A stretch of DNA of 20,000 nt, from assembly GCA_963170055.1 (NCBI GenBank), contig CAUJGJ010000264.1, positions 181,201 to 201,200 of the forward strand, in the 5' to 3' direction. The notes beneath the pieces were generated by a model. That model worked only from the letters and a program-made list of their open reading frames with translations. It made no database searches and was not told the DNA's origin. A program made the translations under genes and the position numbers. This document shows positions 1 through 10,036 of this stretch, piece by piece (position 1 is the first letter of the stretch; each line of letters opens with the position of its first letter). This stretch comes from Halisarca cf. caerulea. Lineage: Eukaryota > Porifera > Demospongiae > Chondrillida > Halisarcidae.

Positions 1-31
1 CAATGTACGCTGTAGACGAAAGCTTCACTTA

Positions 32-57
32 CAGTGGAAACCTCTCTAATCCTCTCT

Positions 58-58
<1 letters not shown>
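32..58. repeat. CAGTGGAAACCT-type element end
   Basis: The string cagtggaaacctctctaa resembles the terminal sequence (CAGTRRAACCT) of the elements near 2600, 12543 and 19881. Only one end is visible, directly before a GT array, so it is probably a truncated copy. Confidence 0.35.
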
Positions 59-59
<1 letters not shown>

Positions 60-109
<50 letters not shown>

Positions 110-137
110 ATGTGTGTGTGTGTGTGTATGTGTGTGT

Positions 138-176
<39 letters not shown>

Positions 177-246
177 CATGTGAGTGTGTGTGTGTACGTG
201 TGCACATGCGCGCGCATGTGTGTGTGTACGTGTATGTGTATATATG
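60..246. repeat. (GT)n array, interrupted
   Basis: A pure GT tract to 109 is followed by GT with ca, ta and cg interruptions. It lies in an intron of tetraspanin A, upstream of the TM3 exon, with GT on the sense strand. Confidence 0.95.
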
Positions 247-253
247 TGCATGC

Positions 254-546
254 TAAGGTTGGGCAATAATTGTGATACTTTTCCAATGATAATCATATCA
301 TCAGTGATTGTGACATCATGATTATCATAATATCGTGATTATGGGGATAATCATAGCACATAGCCATTTACTACCTCTTCCAATTCAAGTGTCAGCATAA
401 CATTGGGTTAGGTGTCCCCAAATTTTCAAGAGGTTTGTTGCATGTACACATACTTTAGGACTCCAGTGTTGTATGATTATCGTGATAATCGTGAATTTGT
501 TGGACAATAATTGTGGCTGAGTAAAATCAATATCGCCCATCCCTAG
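254..546. mobile_element. Miniature inverted-repeat element, hAT-like ends
   Basis: The left end taaggttgggcaata and the right end tatcgcccatcccta are imperfect inverted repeats. TAGGGxTGGGCxATA-type ends are typical of non-autonomous hAT elements in animals. The interior is AT-rich with repeated gattatcg-like motifs in both orientations and has no coding capacity. Both flanks are GT-rich, so insertion into a (GT)n array is likely. A clean 8-bp target duplication cannot be proven there. Confidence 0.6.
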
Positions 547-873
547 TGTGTGTGTATATGTGTGTGTGCGGACTTTCGGGTGTTATCAAGACTATGTGAA
601 AACCACTTTTTGAATGATTAGCCCAGTATTTCTGTACACACCTTATTTTATTGACAATGGCTATTGAATCCCCAAAACTGATTGAATATTATTATTGTTT
701 TGAAATTCTGCATCTTCTTTCATTTGATTTTTGCTGCATTTTATTTTTTTGAATCTTTGTACTTCCTCCTAGTTTCTTTTGTGTTTTTGCCCTTTGTCAT
801 TTTTTCTTTTTCTGCGTGCCACTTATAGTAGCCTCTGGCTAAAGGTTCCCCAGATTAAATAAGAATACCTGAT

Positions 874-876
<3 letters not shown>
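547..876. other. AT-rich intron sequence
   Basis: Intron of tetraspanin A with T-rich stretches around 700-810. I see no exon or repeat here apart from a short GT run at 546-568. Confidence 0.5.
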
Positions 877-932
<56 letters not shown>

Positions 933-946
933 CGTGTGTGTGTGTA
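877..946. repeat. (GT)n array
   Basis: TG dinucleotides with a tatgcg interruption, ending about 70 nt before the TM3 exon acceptor, sense GT. Confidence 0.95.
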
Positions 947-1017
947 GTTTTCGATAATGTAAATCATTAATTAGTAAACAAGTCTCGGCTCATGTTCTTC
1001 TTGGTCTGTCCACACAG

Positions 1018-1095
1018 TTTTCGGCTGCCGTTGTTGTGGTGGTGATCCTCGAGTTGGCAGCAGGCATCTATGGCTTTGTACGAAGAGATGAACTG
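1018..1095 (+). CDS. Tetraspanin A exon: TM3
   Basis: 26 codons between acceptor ..cacacag and donor gtgagt, phase 0 at both ends. It encodes the five-valine start of TM3, the conserved E in ILELAAG, and the exit RRDEL into the large loop. Confidence 0.9.
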
Positions 1096-2424
1096 GTGAG
1101 TGTACCATACATCATCAAGGCATGCACCCACACCCTCCCCTTGTTCACCATCACTGAGGCACCCACACCCTCCCCTTGTTCACCATCACTGAGGCACCCA
1201 CACCCTCCCCTTGTTCACCATCACTGAGGCACCCACACCCTCCCCTTGTACACCATCACTGAGGCACCCACACCCTTCCCTTGTTCACCATCACTGAGGC
1301 ACCCACACCCTTCCCTTGTTCACCATCACTGAGGCACCCACACCCTTCCCTTGTTCACCATCACTGAGGCACCCACACCCTCCCCTTGTTCACCATCACT
1401 GAGGCATCCACACCCTCCCCTTGTTCACCATCACTGAGGCATCCATATACGTAATGTAAGTATGGACGATATGTAATATACGGAGGGTGTTTTTCAAGGG
1501 GTCAATTTTTCGTGGATGCTACAAAATTGGATTATTCATAATAAAAAACAGCAGTACAAACGTTCTTGAGTAAATATTTTGTGGTTCCCTTCTCAACCAC
1601 AAAAACCACAAATTTTTTACCCTTCAACAAATATGCACCACGTGGTATTTCCAGAATCTTGTATTCTAATTATAATTATGATAATTGCTTTTTTCTGGAT
1701 AATATCATGGCTGATTAGAAACAATAGTGCTCACCCTTCACCACCAGCAACTCCCCACAATTCACCAACTCCCCTATACCCCTACACACCTCATCCTCAC
1801 AACCTCCACCACCTCTTTCCCCACCCCTCCACACCTCATCCTCACAACCTCCACCAACTCTATCCCCACCCCTCCACACCTCATCCTCACAGCCTCTACC
1901 AACTCCCCTCCACTCCTCATCCTCACAACCTCCACCAACTCTACCCCCACCCTCCACTTCTGTCACTGTCTACACCGTCCACTCTGTCACTATCTACACC
2001 GTCCTCCTCAGATTGTTGGTAGCACGACTGTTCGTGAGGCTTTCCTGAGTGCTCTCAATATGTACCTACCACCCAACGATTCTGGCTACAACGAGGACGT
2101 GAACGATGCAGTTGATTTTGTACAGGACGGAGTGAGTACGGGTTGTGTACAGTGGGTCTGTACTGTGTGTGTTCTGAATAGTAAGTGTTGCGTATATATA
2201 TACCTGTGGTACCTCTTTTGAGAGACCACCCTTAGGGACTTGTGAAAGGTGGTCTCTCAAATAGAAGGCGGTCTCTGATGAGAGGGGAGTTAGTATGGGA
2301 CACGGGACATTTGTGACCAACAAAGCCGGTCTTACGAAAGAGCTGGTCTTTTACGAGGGTGGTCTCTCAAAAGAGGCACTACTGTACAGCATAAGCACAC
2401 ATACACACTTGAGTACATCCAGTG

Positions 2425-2488
<64 letters not shown>

Positions 2489-5063
2489 TTGTATCTGTGT
2501 ACGAAGAAAATACAATGCCAATCCTCACATTCTCTCTGAATAACTCCTCGGAGAGTACACATGCAAAACCTCTGTACAAAGGACACCCCTGGGAGCGTCA
2601 CATGCAGTAGAACCTCCATACAAAGGACACCCTTGGGAGAGTACACATGCAAACCTCTGTACAAAGGACACCCTTGGGAGCGTGACATGCAGTAAAACCT
2701 CTGTACAAAGGACACCCTTGGGAGCGTGACATGCAGTAAAACCTCTGTACAAAGGACACCCCTGGGAGCGTCACATGCAGTAGAACCTCCATACAAAGGA
2801 CACCCTTGGGAGAGTACACATGCAAACCTCTGTACAAAGGACACCCTTGGGAGCGTGACATGCAGTAAAACCTCTGTACAAAGGACACCCTTGGGAGCGT
2901 GACATGCAGTAAAACCTCTGTACAAAGGACACCCTTGGGAGCGTCACATGCAGTAAAACCTCTGTACAAAGGACACCCTTGGGAGCGTGACATGCAGTAA
3001 AACCTCTGTACAAAGGACACCCTTGGGAGCGTCACATGCAGTAAAACCTCTGTACAAAGGACACCCTTGGGAGCATGACATGCAGTAAAACCTCTGTATA
3101 AAGGACACCCTTGGGACAGTCACATGCAGTAGAACCTCTGTACAAAGGACACCCTTGGGAGCGTCACATGCAGTAAAACCTCTGTACAAAGGACACCCTT
3201 GGGAGCGTGACATGCAGTAAAACCTCTGTACAAATGACACCCTTGGGAGATGTATAAATACAGTTAACCCTCATTTACTATCCAGAGCCCAAAGGATCAC
3301 TGCACATAGACAACCTCTTCATATCATAGCGTTGATATTGGGTGAATGCATGTGTCGATTGAACCTCATTCAAGAAGCATGTCCAACAGGACTGCTGAGA
3401 CATCAGCGGGATCATGTACCTCCAGTGCTAGGTATTCAAGTAGCTGGATCGTGTACTGTACCTCAGTGGTATTTAGCAGGACAATGAGTAGCATTGCACA
3501 CTCCATTCCAGAGGAGATAAGTTTGTTATCAGTTCATCATCACATAACCCTCACTTCCAATGTTGGCTAAAACTGAGCATTCGTTAGATTCCTGGCATTC
3601 TACTGGGAAATGATTGCCCTAGCCCCCCCCCCCCCAAACACACACGTTGTCTGTGGAATTGGAGTCATTAATTAAGATACTCTTCATAGTTAATTGCTCA
3701 GAACTAGTTAATTTTACAAATTGTTTATGTTGGAAGTGGCAGAAAAAAGTATTCACAAATATAAGATCACAAACACCTTACCAATAGGGAGGGTGCATGT
3801 TAACGTGCGTATTACTGAATGGCATGCAGCAAATCGCAGGGGAAACAATTCTTCCACACCAGAAATCCATTATACCCAGTCGAAGTGTTATGGGAAAGCA
3901 TGAGCAAGGACTATGAGCTTGCTTGCCATACACATGCCGAGGTCATGAGGACACCTTCAGTGTTCCTCACAGCACGAGAGCACCTTCAGTGTTCCTCACA
4001 GCACGAGAGCACCTTCAGTGTTCCTCACAGCACGAGAGCACCTTCAGTGTTCCTCACAGCACGAGAGCACCTTCAGTGTTCCTCACAGCACGAGAGCACC
4101 TTCAGTGTTCCTCACAGCACGAGAGCACCTTCAGTGTTCCTCACAGCACGAGGACACCTTCAGTGTTCCTCACAGCACGAGAGCACCTTCAGTGTTCCTC
4201 ACAGCACGAGAGCACCTTCAGTGTTCCTCACAGCACGAGGACACCTTCAGTGTTCCTCACAGCACGAGAGCACATTCAGTGTTCCTCACAGCACGAGAGC
4301 ACCTTCAGTGTTCCTCACAGCACGAGAGCACCTTCAGTGCTCCTCACAGCACGAGGACACCTTCAGTGCTCCTCACAGCACGAGGACACCTTCAGTGCTC
4401 CTCACAGCACGAAGGTCCACTGTATTGCTGTTAATATACTCTCAAACTAGCATAGGAAGTACACACCATGGCCGGTTTAGTGCACACCTATGTATGTCCG
4501 TCCGTATCGTGGGATGGGTTGCTAATTACAAGAGCACAAATATTAAAAGCACATTATAACCAACTATAGCCTGGCCTGTATGTAGTTATGTTAGGAAACA
4601 CAATCTAGTGCGCATTTCCTTCAACACAGTTGTTGCAATACGCAATTAAAACCCATCCTACGGTACATGTGTTCACATGTGCATACTTCTCTACATGTAC
4701 ATATCTTATGTTTATAGTCTTGTTCTCCCCCAGCTGGATTGCTGTGGAGTTGATGACCGCAGCAATTGGGACAACTCTGCCTACATGAATATTACAGGGG
4801 TTTACCCCAACACATGCTGTGCGTCTCAGGTGAACTGTGGGCCCACAACCAGTCACGATCTAGACTGTATCAATGCCACACAGACCTTCATCTCAGAGAA
4901 CGCAGCAGCTGTCGGAGGTGTTGGGATAGCATTCGCCATCATCGAGATTCTCGGCGTAGTACTGGCTATTCTACTGTGCTTGTGCATTCACATGACCAAG
5001 AAAAAGCCAATGAAATCACAAAAGATGGAGGAAGAGAAGACGAAAGATGAAACAAAAGTATAA
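1018..5063 (+). CDS. Tetraspanin, 3' part of gene (3 exons visible)
   Basis: Tetraspanins are four-pass membrane proteins that organise partner receptors and integrins in the plasma and endosomal membranes. Exons 1018..1095, 2012..2131 and 4734..5063 join in phase 0 into 175 residues with GT-AG boundaries. Visible: TM3 with the family pattern ILELAAGIYGFVRRDEL, a large extracellular loop with CCG, PNTCC and two further cysteines (six in all), TM4 (GVGIAFAIIEILGVVLAILLC) and a strongly charged lysine/glutamate tail ending at TAA. N-glycosylation sequons NDS, NIT and NAT lie in the loop. TM1, the small loop and TM2 are missing and must be encoded left of position 1. Family assignment is firm; the subfamily is not resolved. 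The second tetraspanin in this window is a tandem neighbour with a different exon layout. Confidence 0.92.
1123..1445. repeat. 35-bp minisatellite, about 9 copies
   Basis: The unit contains CACCATCACTGAGGCACCCA and CACCCTCCCCTTGTT. Copies differ by single bases (cccttccc, ttgta, gcatcc). It begins about 27 nt downstream of the TM3 exon donor. Confidence 0.95.
1446..1780. other. Intron sequence without recognisable feature
   Basis: AT-rich intron of tetraspanin A between two minisatellites. No exon, RNA gene or repeat is recognised. Confidence 0.5.
1783..1960. repeat. Pyrimidine-rich minisatellite (about 45 bp, 4 copies)
   Basis: Units share ACACCTCATCCTCACAACCT followed by ccaccaactctatccccaccc, with one shorter copy. 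It lies just upstream of the 2012 exon, so it extends the pyrimidine-rich zone before that acceptor. Confidence 0.85.
2012..2131 (+). CDS. Tetraspanin A exon: first part of large extracellular loop
   Basis: 40 codons between acceptor cctcctcag and donor gtgagt, phase 0. It encodes the helical start of the loop (IVGSTTVREAF.. to ..NDAVDFVQDG), just ahead of the CCG motif. It contains one NDS glycosylation sequon. Confidence 0.88.
2204..2384. mobile_element. Foldback/MITE element with perfect 21-bp inverted ends
   Basis: The 21 bases at 2212-2232 (core CTCTTTTGAGAGACCACC) are the exact reverse complement of 2356-2376, and weaker matching extends outward to 2204 and 2384. The interior repeats ggtctctcaa/ggtctctga motifs. 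There is no coding capacity. The outer ends resemble CAGTRGTACCTCT, as in other elements here. Flanking TAC on both sides is compatible with a TA-type insertion but proves little. Confidence 0.8.
2426..2485. repeat. (GT)n array, about 30 units
   Basis: Pure TG repeat in the last visible intron of tetraspanin A, sense GT. Confidence 0.97.
2556..3252. repeat. 44-bp minisatellite, about 16 copies, derived from a MITE end
   Basis: The unit contains GTAAAACCTCTGTACAAAGG and ACACCCTTGGGAGCGTGACA. The phrase CAGTAAAACCTCTGTACAAAGG matches the terminal pattern of the CAGTRRAACCT elements, so a terminal segment seems to have been tandemly amplified. Variants (cgtcac/cgtgac, cctcc/cctctg) recur in blocks, suggesting higher-order duplication of about three units. 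Open frames across it on the minus strand are not genes. Confidence 0.92.
3253..3945. other. Unique intron sequence
   Basis: About 690 bases of intron with mixed composition and a C11 tract near 3627-3637. Short open frames here look random. No exon of either tetraspanin is missing at this point. Confidence 0.5.
3946..4411. repeat. 29-bp minisatellite, about 16 copies
   Basis: The unit contains CACGAGAGCACCTTCAGTG and ttcctcacag. Gagagcacc and gaggacacc variants alternate irregularly, and the last three copies share tgctcct. The unit has no stop in any forward frame, and 29 is not a multiple of 3, so all three plus frames stay open. Confidence 0.95.
4412..4733. other. Intron 3' end before terminal exon
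   Basis: Unique intron sequence ending in a pyrimidine tract (tcttgttctcccccag) before the terminal tetraspanin A exon. Nothing else recognised. Confidence 0.6.
4734..5063 (+). CDS. Tetraspanin A terminal exon: CCG loop, TM4, tail
   Basis: 109 codons plus TAA after acceptor ctcccccag. CCG is at exon residues 3-5, PNTCC at 25-29, single cysteines at 35 and 45, TM4 at about 60-85, then a tail rich in Lys and Glu. No intron separates the loop from TM4, unlike tetraspanin B. Confidence 0.93.
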   Translation: MDCCGVDDRSNWDNSAYMNITGVYPNTCCASQVNCGPTTSHDLDCINATQTFISENAAAVGGVGIAFAIIEILGVVLAILLCLCIHMTKKKPMKSQKMEEEKTKDETKV

Positions 5064-5590
<527 letters not shown>

Positions 5591-6052
5591 GTAGTAGTAG
5601 TAGTAGTAGTAGTAAATATTATTTAAACAGGGATATCCCATCAGCAACTGCTGGTCTTAACTGGGAACCCTAAATACTGGACAGATACACACAATGATAA
5701 TGGAAACACTCAACACTGGTGAGAAGAAAACATAATACAGTTAAGATTAAACATACCATGAACACTGATGAGAAGAAATCAAAATTGATAATTACAATTA
5801 AGATATACCATCATGCCAAAAAAATTAAATACAACAAATTACTTTGATCTAAAATAAGACTTTAATCTATGTTTGAAAACTACTAAATGTAGGTAATGAC
5901 CTAATAGTACTTGGAAGACTATTCCAGTCAACTATTGATTGTAGTGCAATCAAAAGCAGTGTCAACAGCAGTTTACAGGCTCTATGTTTGGTGAGTGTTG
6001 TCTGAGGGAATTGGGGCAAGCAGTGGCAAGTGTGGCTAGATAGCATGGCCAT
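5591..6052 (-). mobile_element. 3' end of a LINE (non-LTR retrotransposon), broken
   Basis: On the minus strand a frame contains VDWNSLPSTIRSLPTFSSF, the pattern typical of the extreme C terminus of CR1/L2/jockey-like reverse transcriptases (DWNSLP..SL..F). The frame stops early at 5867-5869. The neighbouring frame continues in family-like fashion, so a one-base shift is likely. About 250 bases of 3' UTR follow, ending in a (TAC)n tail at 5591-5614, as expected for a LINE 3' end. The upstream part of the element is missing, consistent with 5' truncation. Confidence 0.72.
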
Positions 6053-6263
6053 AACAAAAGTAAAGACCTTGTTCCATACTGCCCTGCTCTATCCTACACT
6101 GCACACTGCTTCACATCAGTTCTGCCTCTAGGATGTGGAAAAGATGGAGATCGAGAGGCAGTTTGGGAATATGGGATCATATTACAATTGAGCAAAAGCA
6201 GTAGGCAACTTGCACACTGCTGCAATTTGACCTTGCCACCGTAAGCTATATAAAGTAGGCACT

Positions 6264-7132
6264 TTGCACCCTAAAGTGTTACTATCGGCAGAGATGGGAG
6301 AATTGCCCGTGTTGTGGGAAGCTCGGGTGAGATGTGTGTTTATTTGGTACAAAGTTCTAGGTAGCAAGGTTTATGAAGGAAGACTCTTGAGGAGGGCGGT
6401 AGGAGAGGCTGTTCGGTTTGGAAAGGGTCATTGGATTCAGAAGATGATCAAGTGTGTGGGAGAGTTTTGGTGGCAGGGTGTGAACGTAGATGATGTGCAG
6501 AACTTGTCGGAAGTGGATCTGAAGGAGATGCTGGTGTGTGCCACATGGCAAAGAGTCAGAGAAGAATGGAAGAGACAAATGGAGATAAAGCCAAAGTTGG
6601 CCATGATGAAACTGATTGGGGAGTGTGAAGTGGAGTTGAATTGTGCATGTCTTAAGTCGAAGCAGGATAGGAGGAGGATGGTAAAGTTGAGAGGTGGAAC
6701 AGCAGCATTTCAGATAGAAAAGGGCAGGTGGCATGGGGTGAAGAGAGAGGATCGGATTTGTAAGGAATGTGAGAGTGGAGAGATGTAGGATGTAACCCAC
6801 TGGCTACTTAGGTGTGAAGCTTGGAATGAAGAAAGGATAGGGATGATACAAGCTCTCAGAGAGCCCTATAGAGTCTGGGGATTGGATGATGATATCAAGG
6901 CAGCTAGTATATTGTCTGATGCATGCTTGAACCACCATATATGTACATTAATCTCTAGGGTGTGGCATGCTAGGTTTAGTAAGTAGTTTGGACCTAACAT
7001 TAGACTAAGCATGTTTCTTTTCTTCTTCTCTAATTCTCTCATATGTACTTGTGTTTTAGTGCTACATTGGACCACCAAGCGTCCTAGTGCCTTCATGGCA
7101 TGATGCACTTAATTGAATTGAATTGAATTGAA
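6264..7132 (+). pseudogene. 3' end of a second LINE with internal stop and AATTG tail
   Basis: The plus frame 6264-6986 is interrupted by one TAG at 6786-6788. Upstream of it are family-like stretches (LPVLWEARVRCVFIWYKVL, LRGGTAAFQIEKGRWHG) followed by a zinc-knuckle pattern CKEC..HWLLRC that spans the stop. This matches the C-terminal region of reverse transcriptases of non-LTR retrotransposons. The frame ends at TAG 6984-6986, and a 3' UTR leads to four AATTG units at 7111-7132, a tail repeat of the kind that ends many LINEs. The reverse-transcriptase core is absent, so this is a dead 5'-truncated copy. It is unrelated to the minus-strand fragment next to it. Confidence 0.72.
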
Positions 7133-7166
7133 TATACGACAAAGATGATTAGACAATAGATACTCT

Positions 7167-7223
7167 TAGTCTCACGGAGCCAAACCCTTTTCGTGTCGCT
7201 GGCTGTGGTGCGCTGTGAGACTA
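7167..7223. mobile_element. 57-bp MITE, TAGTCTC family copy 1
   Basis: Ends TAGTCTCAC and GTGAGACTA are exact inverses. The interior GGAGCCAAACCCTTTTCG is shared with the copy at 8069. Flanking 9-mers agatactct (7158-7166) and cgatgctct (7224-7232) match at 7 of 9 bases, consistent with an old 9-bp target duplication. Confidence 0.78.
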
Positions 7224-7232
7224 CGATGCTCT

Positions 7233-7773
7233 TATTATTAGACAGTGCGACCAAAACAAACTCGACAAAGCTGCCCGAAAATACCATCTTACAGCTATTG
7301 AGAAAACTGCCAATGAGTGTTTTATGCAAGAGGAAATGATGATGATGGCTGCCAACATGTGGAGTAGAAGTAAAAAGCTGAGAAAATGAAGAGAAAGAAT
7401 TCCACAACCATTTAATACAAGGACGCTAGATGGTAAACAGGAGATGAGGCAACACTTTGAACAAGGCAGGAGTGTGGAAGATGGCGGTGGCGACTTAGAG
7501 ACCCCAACACAAATGTGCACTGCTGCCACCATGCTGTTCAAACAGTTTTGCTTTTCGAATGTTGCTCCTCTCTGGCCTTGCCAGGGGAGAAGTCTCATGA
7601 GCCTGTGTCCTAGACCTGGTTACCCGAGTCTTTCCTTTGCCTTGCCAGGACCCTGCGTTGCACCAAATGGCAAAACCGAGCCATGCAACGTAGGTCAATC
7701 CTGTGTCCAAGGCTTTCTTTTTATCATGTTATTCCGTAATTTGAACAATAATAATGGTACAAACAAGTGTTAA
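7233..7773 (+). other. Possible degenerate reading frame, unidentified
   Basis: One plus frame runs from about 7229 to 7773 with a single TGA at 7387-7389. The first part is rich in Lys, Glu and Met (ANECFMQEEMMMMAANMW). The rest contains a Cys/Pro/Gly stretch (GPCVAPNGKTEPCNVGQSC) vaguely like a thrombospondin repeat. I recognise no family, see no splice signals that would rescue it, and codon use gives no clear support. It may be chance or the remains of an older insertion. Confidence 0.2.
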
Positions 7774-7940
7774 ACGCAGCAATCTCCCCAACATATGCAG
7801 AAAATTGTGTCGGTTTGATAGGCTAGAGCATGGTTCGATCATAGACACTCTACGAGCTACAACAAAATGGCGGGAAGTCCCCACATTCCTGAGATGGTCA
7901 TTTCTACAGCTGTACTCCTTGTGGGACGCAAGTACACTTA

Positions 7941-8144
<204 letters not shown>

Positions 8145-8176
8145 GTCCAGCACGTGAAAATCACGCGATATGTGTA

Positions 8177-8184
8177 TGACGTCA
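8177..8184 (+). promoter_or_regulatory. CRE-like palindrome TGACGTCA
   Basis: A perfect TGACGTCA lies 157 nt upstream of the tetraspanin B ATG and about 100 nt upstream of the TATA-like box. This is the consensus CREB/ATF site; function is inferred from sequence and position only. Confidence 0.45.
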
Positions 8185-8278
8185 GCAAAAGTTAATTTCC
8201 TGCGAAGTATCAAGTGTCTATGCTGCGACCGGCTGCGACCTTGTCGTTTTCTTTTGTGTGAACTTTTTGTGCAAGTAC

Positions 8279-8285
8279 TATAAAA
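8279..8285 (+). promoter_or_regulatory. TATA-like box TATAAAA of tetraspanin B
   Basis: TATAAAA sits 56 nt before the ATG, which would place the start site near 8305-8315 and leave a short 5' UTR. The start codon context caactATGG has A at -3 and G at +4, a good initiation context. Confidence 0.55.
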
Positions 8286-8340
8286 CGTCAGCTGAAACAG
8301 ACCTGTACCAAGCCCCATCACACGAACCAGAGTAGCAACT

Positions 8341-8400
8341 ATGGGAGAGTCTAATCTTTGCTTGAAAATTACTTTCTTGGCCGTTCAGTTGGTCTTCGTC
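8341..8400 (+). CDS. Tetraspanin B exon 1: start and TM1
   Basis: Twenty codons from ATG to donor gtaagt: short N-terminal tail MGESNLCLK and the first half of TM1. Its intron (8401-8508) is 108 nt with no in-frame stop. Confidence 0.93.
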
Positions 8401-8708
8401 GTAAGTTTAGCCCGCGCGCGGTTTAAATTGCTCACTGTGTTTTCATTTTTTTTTAATTTCAGTTCACAAAAGGTAGCCATAACTTACCATGAGTATTTCT
8501 TGTTGCAGGCCTGTGGGTTGGCGCTTATCGGATTAGGCATCTACCTCGAAATAGTCGACATGATAGTCGTCCAAGCCATCCAAAACAGCGCCTTCTTGGC
8601 GGGTCCCTACCTCCTAATAGCTGTTGGAGCTGCCATTCTCGTTGTTGCCGTTCTGGGTATCGTTGGAGGCATCTGCAGTAAGAAATGCAACAGAGTCTTC
8701 CTTGTTCT

Positions 8709-8767
<59 letters not shown>

Positions 8768-8982
8768 GTTATACTCTTTTTGTTTTCCTCCATCTCAGTA
8801 CATAGTCATCGTCTTCTTCATCTTTGTGGCTGAAATTGCTGGTGGTATCATTGCTTTTGTCTTCAGAGCTCAAGTGGAGAGTGTTGTTGTAGATGGACTA
8901 TCATCAACCATCAGAGATTTTTACAACACTACTGGTACTACTGCCAGTGCTGTTGTTACAGCTGTTGATTCGCTTCAACAGC

Positions 8983-9052
<70 letters not shown>

Positions 9053-9594
9053 ATGTGTGTGTTATCTCTAATGTTCTTCTTCTTTGCAGTTCATGTGTTG
9101 TGGTATTGGTGATAATGGAACACTTTCCATTGATCCGTTCTGGGACCAAATACAAGGTGGTGTTCCTGCCTCATGCTGTGTCAACCGGCTTAATCCTTGT
9201 GTTCTCAGCTCACGATTCAACCAGGTTAGAACTGGAGTCACACACAGAACAGTCCTGTGAGGTGGAATGGTATGCTGACTGAAGAGTTACAGTATGCTGT
9301 AGTATCCTGATTTTAGGATGCTGGTATACTATGGTATACTGAATGCAGGGTTCTTGTATACTTTGGTATACTGATTAGATGATACGGGTATCCTGCAGTG
9401 AACTGAACTGGGAATGCTGTTATACATACATACATACGTACATACAGTACTATTGTATCCTGAACTAGGATAATGGTATATTTTAGTATCCTAAATTTTT
9501 GGTGTTGTTATACTTCAGTACTTTAGTACTCATTGTTTTGACAGTAACACTGGAGTTGTGCTGCACAGTTCTATGGTGCACACACACACACACA

Positions 9595-9657
<63 letters not shown>

Positions 9658-9993
9658 TACCTCATTATATTGAAGCCTTGATAATCTTCTACAATTGGAC
9701 AGTATGGAGGGTTGGTATGTATTTGTGAATTCAGTCAGTCAAACATTTGACAGCTAAGGGGGCGGGAGGGGTTATCAAGAGTTCATTCTATAGTGTGGTG
9801 GGATTGTGTTACTCCATGCAACTATTGCTGCTTTATTGGCCCCTATCACGCAAAGAAGTTGGTGGTCTTTGTTTCTTTGATACTCTCGTGGAAGTTTACT
9901 TGGTTTCAATTCGTCATGCAATCGTTGGGCCTTCACTTCATCACATACGTACTTACACCCACTGTCCACTGGTTAACCAACTTGAGAAGTTAA

Positions 9994-10036
<43 letters not shown>

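Noticed and set aside
2332..3240. Minus-strand frames with CPLYRGFTACHAPKG repeats
   Set aside because: Produced by the 44-bp minisatellite in several overlapping frames; located in a tetraspanin intron on the other strand.
3946..4411. CRISPR-like regular array
   Set aside because: Units are contiguous without unique spacers, and the DNA is eukaryotic.
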